DNA from: Phycisphaerae bacterium
GTDB lineage: Bacteria > Planctomycetota > Phycisphaerae > Tepidisphaerales > Tepidisphaeraceae
Reading direction: 5' to 3'
DNA: 16,270 nucleotides
NCBI GenBank assembly: GCA_014380825.1
Contig: JACMJD010000748.1
Coordinates: 1 to 16,270, forward strand
The translations under genes were made by a program, and so were the position numbers. Below are positions 13,429-16,270 of the stretch, one piece after another (position 1 is the first letter of the stretch; each line of letters starts with the position of its first letter). The notes beneath the pieces were generated by a model, which ran no database searches, was not told where the DNA came from, and saw only the letters and a program-made list of their open reading frames with translations.

Positions 13429-15484
13429 CCATCGACTTGTACATCGTCCACACCGCCAGCGCATAAGCGCCGGTGGCGATCCACGAAACGATGAAGATCA
13501 GGATGCGGTTCGACGCGATGTCGGCGGGGTTCGCGGGGTTGAATGCCCGGCCCGCGGTTTCCCAGGGGTCGATCATCAGCATCATCACCGTGAACGGGCT
13601 GAAGCTGGAAAGGGCGAGCATGAACGCGTTGTCCGAGCCGCGGCCGGAGCTGAGGAAGGAATATCCGCACCAGCCCAGCGCGCCGCAGGCGCCGAGCATG
13701 ATGCCGACGCTGCTCATCACCGCGCGCACGGTGGTGCGGCAGCGCAGCGACATCTGCATGCCCAGAATGCTCGCGAACGCCGCCACGATGATCAGCGTGC
13801 CGGGCAGCACCAGCACCGCTTCGGGCAGCACGATCCACCGGAAGTTGGTGTCGCCTTGCAACAGGCGGATGCAGTCGTACGCGACGAAGATCCCAGCACT
13901 GACGACCGGCACGGCGAGCAACGGAATGACGAAGCTCACCAGCCCGCGAAGTTTTCCCCAGATGTAATAGCGGCTGGTGATCGGTGTCGTCAGCAGAAGA
14001 TCGAGGCTGCCGTCTTCCTTCTCGCGCGTGACGGTGCTGGCGGCGGCGTTGGTGACGATCAGCAGGATGACGGCAAACTCGAGGATCGTCATGCCCATGA
14101 GGAACTGTCGCACGGCCTTCTCGTCGAGCTTGCGCGGCACGGAGCCGAGCATCAGCGACGTGATTTCCTTGGTGTTGTTCTTGCGATTGTTGATCGCGGT
14201 CGTAACGCTTTTGACTTCGTAGTAACCGCGCAGTGACTCGATGGTTGTCGGTTCGCCGTTGAGTTGGATGGCGGTGAAATTTTCCGGCACGCCGTAGGTC
14301 GATTCGCCGAAGATGTAGAGGTTTCTAGTCGTGAGATCGAAGCTGTTGCTTGTGATGTATTTCGCGGGCTTGCTCGCGTAGCTGGAGAACATGACGACCA
14401 GCACGATCGCGCCGGTGAGGCCAGCCGCGATGAAGCCATACCGCAAAACCGACGCGCGGGCGGCGGAAGCTTTGGTCTTGGCTTCTCGCCAGGCGATCGG
14501 GTTAAACCAGACCGTTCGCGGCTTGCGCGTTTTGTCGCCGGTGCTGAGCTTCAACTTCTGGAGGAACCACGATTGCAAGGACGACGTGGACTGTGCCATC
14601 CGTCGCAGCAGCACGATCGACGGCGTCACGAGCAGCAGGCTGAACGTGAACATCAGCGTGACATAGAAGCTGGCCGGGTTCGTGAAATACCAGTTGAACG
14701 GCCAGCCCTGAAGCGTGGCCGGCAGCATGCCGGGCTCGGGCGGGCGATAGGTCGGATCACCGAGGATCACGCGCAGCGCGAGGAACGGATGAATGCCGGT
14801 GAACCAACTGATGTGCGAAGTGGTCGTCGTCGTGCGCGGCCCGGCGATCCAGAAATACGGGAGCTGGTCGAGCAGCAGGATGCCGACGATGTAGATCACG
14901 ACGAAGAGGTAGAAGCTGAAGATCGTCCGGCGAGTGCCGACTTTGAAGGTAGCGATCGCCATCGCCAGCGACCCGGTGACAAACGCGGTGGCCGCCGCGA
15001 TCGCAAAACTCATCACGATGCTGGCGATCGCGACACCGCCGAAGATCTGCGTGACGGAGAAAACCGGAATGCCGCTGATGAGCAACGCGATGACAAAGAA
15101 CAGGCGCGACATGAGCGAGCCCAGCACGATCTGCCCGTTGGTGAGCGGGGTGGCGAGGAGAATGTCATACGTCTGCGAATCTTTTTCCTGCGTGATCGCG
15201 CCTGCGGTGAAGATCGGCGCGAGCAGCGCGACCAGCGTGAGTTGGAGGTAGCTCATCATGCGAAACGTCTGCTTGCTGGTGGTGGTGAGGTCAGACAGGC
15301 TCATGGTGCCCGTCGCGGCGTTGCTGGACGAGATAAGCGCGAACAGCACGACGATGATCAGCAGCGCGAGATATCCGCAGCGGATAAAGAGGTCGCGCTT
15401 CTTCTTCCCGCCGGTTTCCACGACCCGAAGGAGGATCGGGTTGGCCGGAAGGAGCCGCCAGAAATATTCGCCTACGCCAAGCAT
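13388..15484 (-). CDS. Two-module ABC-2 type permease
   Basis: 698 residues from the ATG at 15484; no clear Shine-Dalgarno. It has two related membrane modules in one chain. The first (about 1-300) has helices near 34-52, 79-97, 126-147, 150-178, 187-206 and 271-293. The second (about 330-698) has helices near 347-368, 463-482, 515-536, 551-577, 587-610, 620-638 and 660-681. Each module carries the same cytoplasmic signature: AITQEKDSQTYDILLATPLTN (96-116) and STVTREKEDGSLDLLLTTPIT (483-503), the ABC-2 pattern E+E.gt.d.LLtTPit. Such permeases export drugs, lipids, polysaccharide or other cargo; the substrate cannot be read here. The extracytoplasmic loop (about 370-460) of module two is large. 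The partner ATPase is encoded just upstream on the same strand, with a 110-nt gap. The 3' end overlaps the MSTGPR-family gene by 41 nt. Confidence 0.9.
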   Translation of the reverse strand: MLGVGEYFWRLLPANPILLRVVETGGKKKRDLFIRCGYLALLIIVVLFALISSSNAATGTMSLSDLTTTSKQTFRMMSYLQLTLVALLAPIFTAGAITQEKDSQTYDILLATPLTNGQIVLGSLMSRLFFVIALLISGIPVFSVTQIFGGVAIASIVMSFAIAAATAFVTGSLAMAIATFKVGTRRTIFSFYLFVVIYIVGILLLDQLPYFWIAGPRTTTTTSHISWFTGIHPFLALRVILGDPTYRPPEPGMLPATLQGWPFNWYFTNPASFYVTLMFTFSLLLVTPSIVLLRRMAQSTSSLQSWFLQKLKLSTGDKTRKPRTVWFNPIAWREAKTKASAARASVLRYGFIAAGLTGAIVLVVMFSSYASKPAKYITSNSFDLTTRNLYIFGESTYGVPENFTAIQLNGEPTTIESLRGYYEVKSVTTAINNRKNNTKEITSLMLGSVPRKLDEKAVRQFLMGMTILEFAVILLIVTNAAASTVTREKEDGSLDLLLTTPITSRYYIWGKLRGLVSFVIPLLAVPVVSAGIFVAYDCIRLLQGDTNFRWIVLPEAVLVLPGTLIIVAAFASILGMQMSLRCRTTVRAVMSSVGIMLGACGALGWCGYSFLSSGRGSDNAFMLALSSFSPFTVMMLMIDPWETAGRAFNPANPADIASNRILIFIVSWIATGAYALAVWTMYKSMVKNFDMTIRRQSR

Positions 15485-15594
15485 GGTGTTTGGTCTTTGT
15501 CAAATCAGAGCCTACGCGAGTACGCTCAGACGCCAAGCGCATGGCGCCGACGTCCGAGCGTGCTCACGAGGGCCCGGATTTCTCGGCGCCTTTC

Positions 15595-16270
15595 TTACTG
15601 CACCATCCCCTTGGTCAACCGCATGAACGCCGTTTCAAGATTCACTTCCTCTTCGCGCAGCAACGTCAGCCTGAATCCATTCTGAATCAGCCGCTGCGGC
15701 ACGAAGCTGAAATCCGTGACGCCGTCTTTCAAGCTCACCTGGAGGAAGCCATTATTCGGTGCGACGTTCAGAATCTTCTCGTCCTGGCTCAACAGCGCGG
15801 CCGCCGCTTCCTGGTTTTGGGCGACGGCGACTTGCAGCACCGTTCCCGTTTTCGCGCGGCGGACGATGTCTGCAACCGGGCCGCTGTAGAGCAGCTCGCC
15901 GCGCTCGATGATGCCGACCGTGTTACACAGGTCGGCCAGTTCGGGGAGAATGTGCGACGAGATCAGGATCGTCTTGCCCATTCTCCGCAGCTCCTTGAGC
16001 AGCTCGCGCATTTCGATTCGCGCGCGCGGATCAAGGTTGCCGGCGGGTTCGTCCAGCAGGAGAAGTTTGGGGTCGTGTACCAGCACGCGGGCGATCGACA
16101 GGCGCTGCTTCATGCCGCGCGACAGGCCGTCGACCAGAGCGTCGCGCTTGTAGGCCAGGTCGGTCAGCTCCAGCACGTCGTTCACGATCTTCGTTCGGTT
16201 GGCGCCGTTGATGTTGTACGCGGCGGCGAAAAACTCCAGGTATTCCTGGACGACCATGTCTTCATACGCG
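15595..16270 (-). CDS. ABC transporter ATP-binding protein, C-terminal part (N-terminus outside window)
   Basis: The frame is open through the right edge (...AYEDMVVQEYLEFFAAAYNI), so the Met at 16257 is internal. 'YEDM-V-EYLEFFA' is the Q-loop/helical region usual for ABC-2 exporters. The signature is LSRGMKQRLSIARVL (variant of LSGGQ, typical LS+GMKQR), Walker B is LLLLDEPAGNLDP with the catalytic Glu in DEP, and the H-loop His is in LISSHILPEL. The Walker A motif lies outside the window. After about residue 125 of the visible part, a C-terminal extension follows (RRAKTGTVLQVAVAQNQ...EEEVNLETAFMRLTKG), as in exporters of the NatA/CcmA type. It powers the permease encoded downstream. Confidence 0.92.
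   Translation of the reverse strand, partial: AYEDMVVQEYLEFFAAAYNINGANRTKIVNDVLELTDLAYKRDALVDGLSRGMKQRLSIARVLVHDPKLLLLDEPAGNLDPRARIEMRELLKELRRMGKTILISSHILPELADLCNTVGIIERGELLYSGPVADIVRRAKTGTVLQVAVAQNQEAAAALLSQDEKILNVAPNNGFLQVSLKDGVTDFSFVPQRLIQNGFRLTLLREEEVNLETAFMRLTKGMVQ

Noticed and set aside
12905..15685. Two long plus-strand frames (12905-14236 and 14264-15685) opposite the ABC permease and ATPase
   Set aside because: Arg/Asp/Gln/His-rich shadow sequence of a strongly supported permease and ATPase; no start context or domain.

Overview
The window looks like GC-rich chromosomal DNA from a planctomycete, most likely the Phycisphaerae/Tepidisphaera side of the phylum. I infer this from four things: an N-terminal LEPRRLLA motif, an H-X9-D pseudopilin, an autotransporter-type beta-repeat protein, and an ECF sigma factor carrying a C-terminal membrane extension. 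Several starts lack a Shine-Dalgarno sequence. No RNA genes, CRISPR arrays, integrases or insertion sequences were seen.

Left part (1-6727), envelope and secretion. A large secreted beta-strand-repeat protein runs leftward out of the window (1-1744). Facing away from it is a rightward cluster. It holds a sigma factor fused to a membrane helix and a PepSY-like domain (1903-2883), a LEPR-XLL-type protein built of two tandem copies of an unnamed beta-rich domain (2902-4179), an H-X9-D pseudopilin (4374-5078), a lipoprotein carrying a third, divergent copy of the same domain (5112-5795), and a translationally coupled GH18-like lipoprotein (5792-6727). The tight spacing suggests that these genes share expression and act at the cell surface. 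This is the most unusual part of the window.

Middle part (6728-9454), small accessory genes. A glycine-zipper protein (6874-7458) is preceded by a textbook sigma-54 promoter and a leader hairpin, and followed by a strong intrinsic terminator. Next comes a secreted protein gene broken by a frameshift (7610-8360), then a symmetric array of AATGACCAA/TTGGTCATT units, a small HTH regulator (8485-8979, minus) and a small lipoprotein (9041-9454, minus).

Right part (9478-16270), housekeeping and transport. rsmA (plus) carries an in-frame 16-bp palindrome. It ends inside a convergent DUF4149-like membrane protein gene, which lies downstream of gdhA (minus). After a 500-bp divergent intergenic region comes a gene of the 'MSTGPR...GK' family (plus). 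Its 3' end holds repeat-like sequence and overlaps the end of a two-module ABC-2 permease (minus). The permease is preceded by its ATPase gene, which runs out of the right edge.

Several distinct short repeats and palindromes lie between or inside genes (4209-4291, 8373-8482, 8996-9019, 9817-9832, 12220-12252, 12348-12362, 13316-13351). This suggests a genome with many small dispersed repeats.
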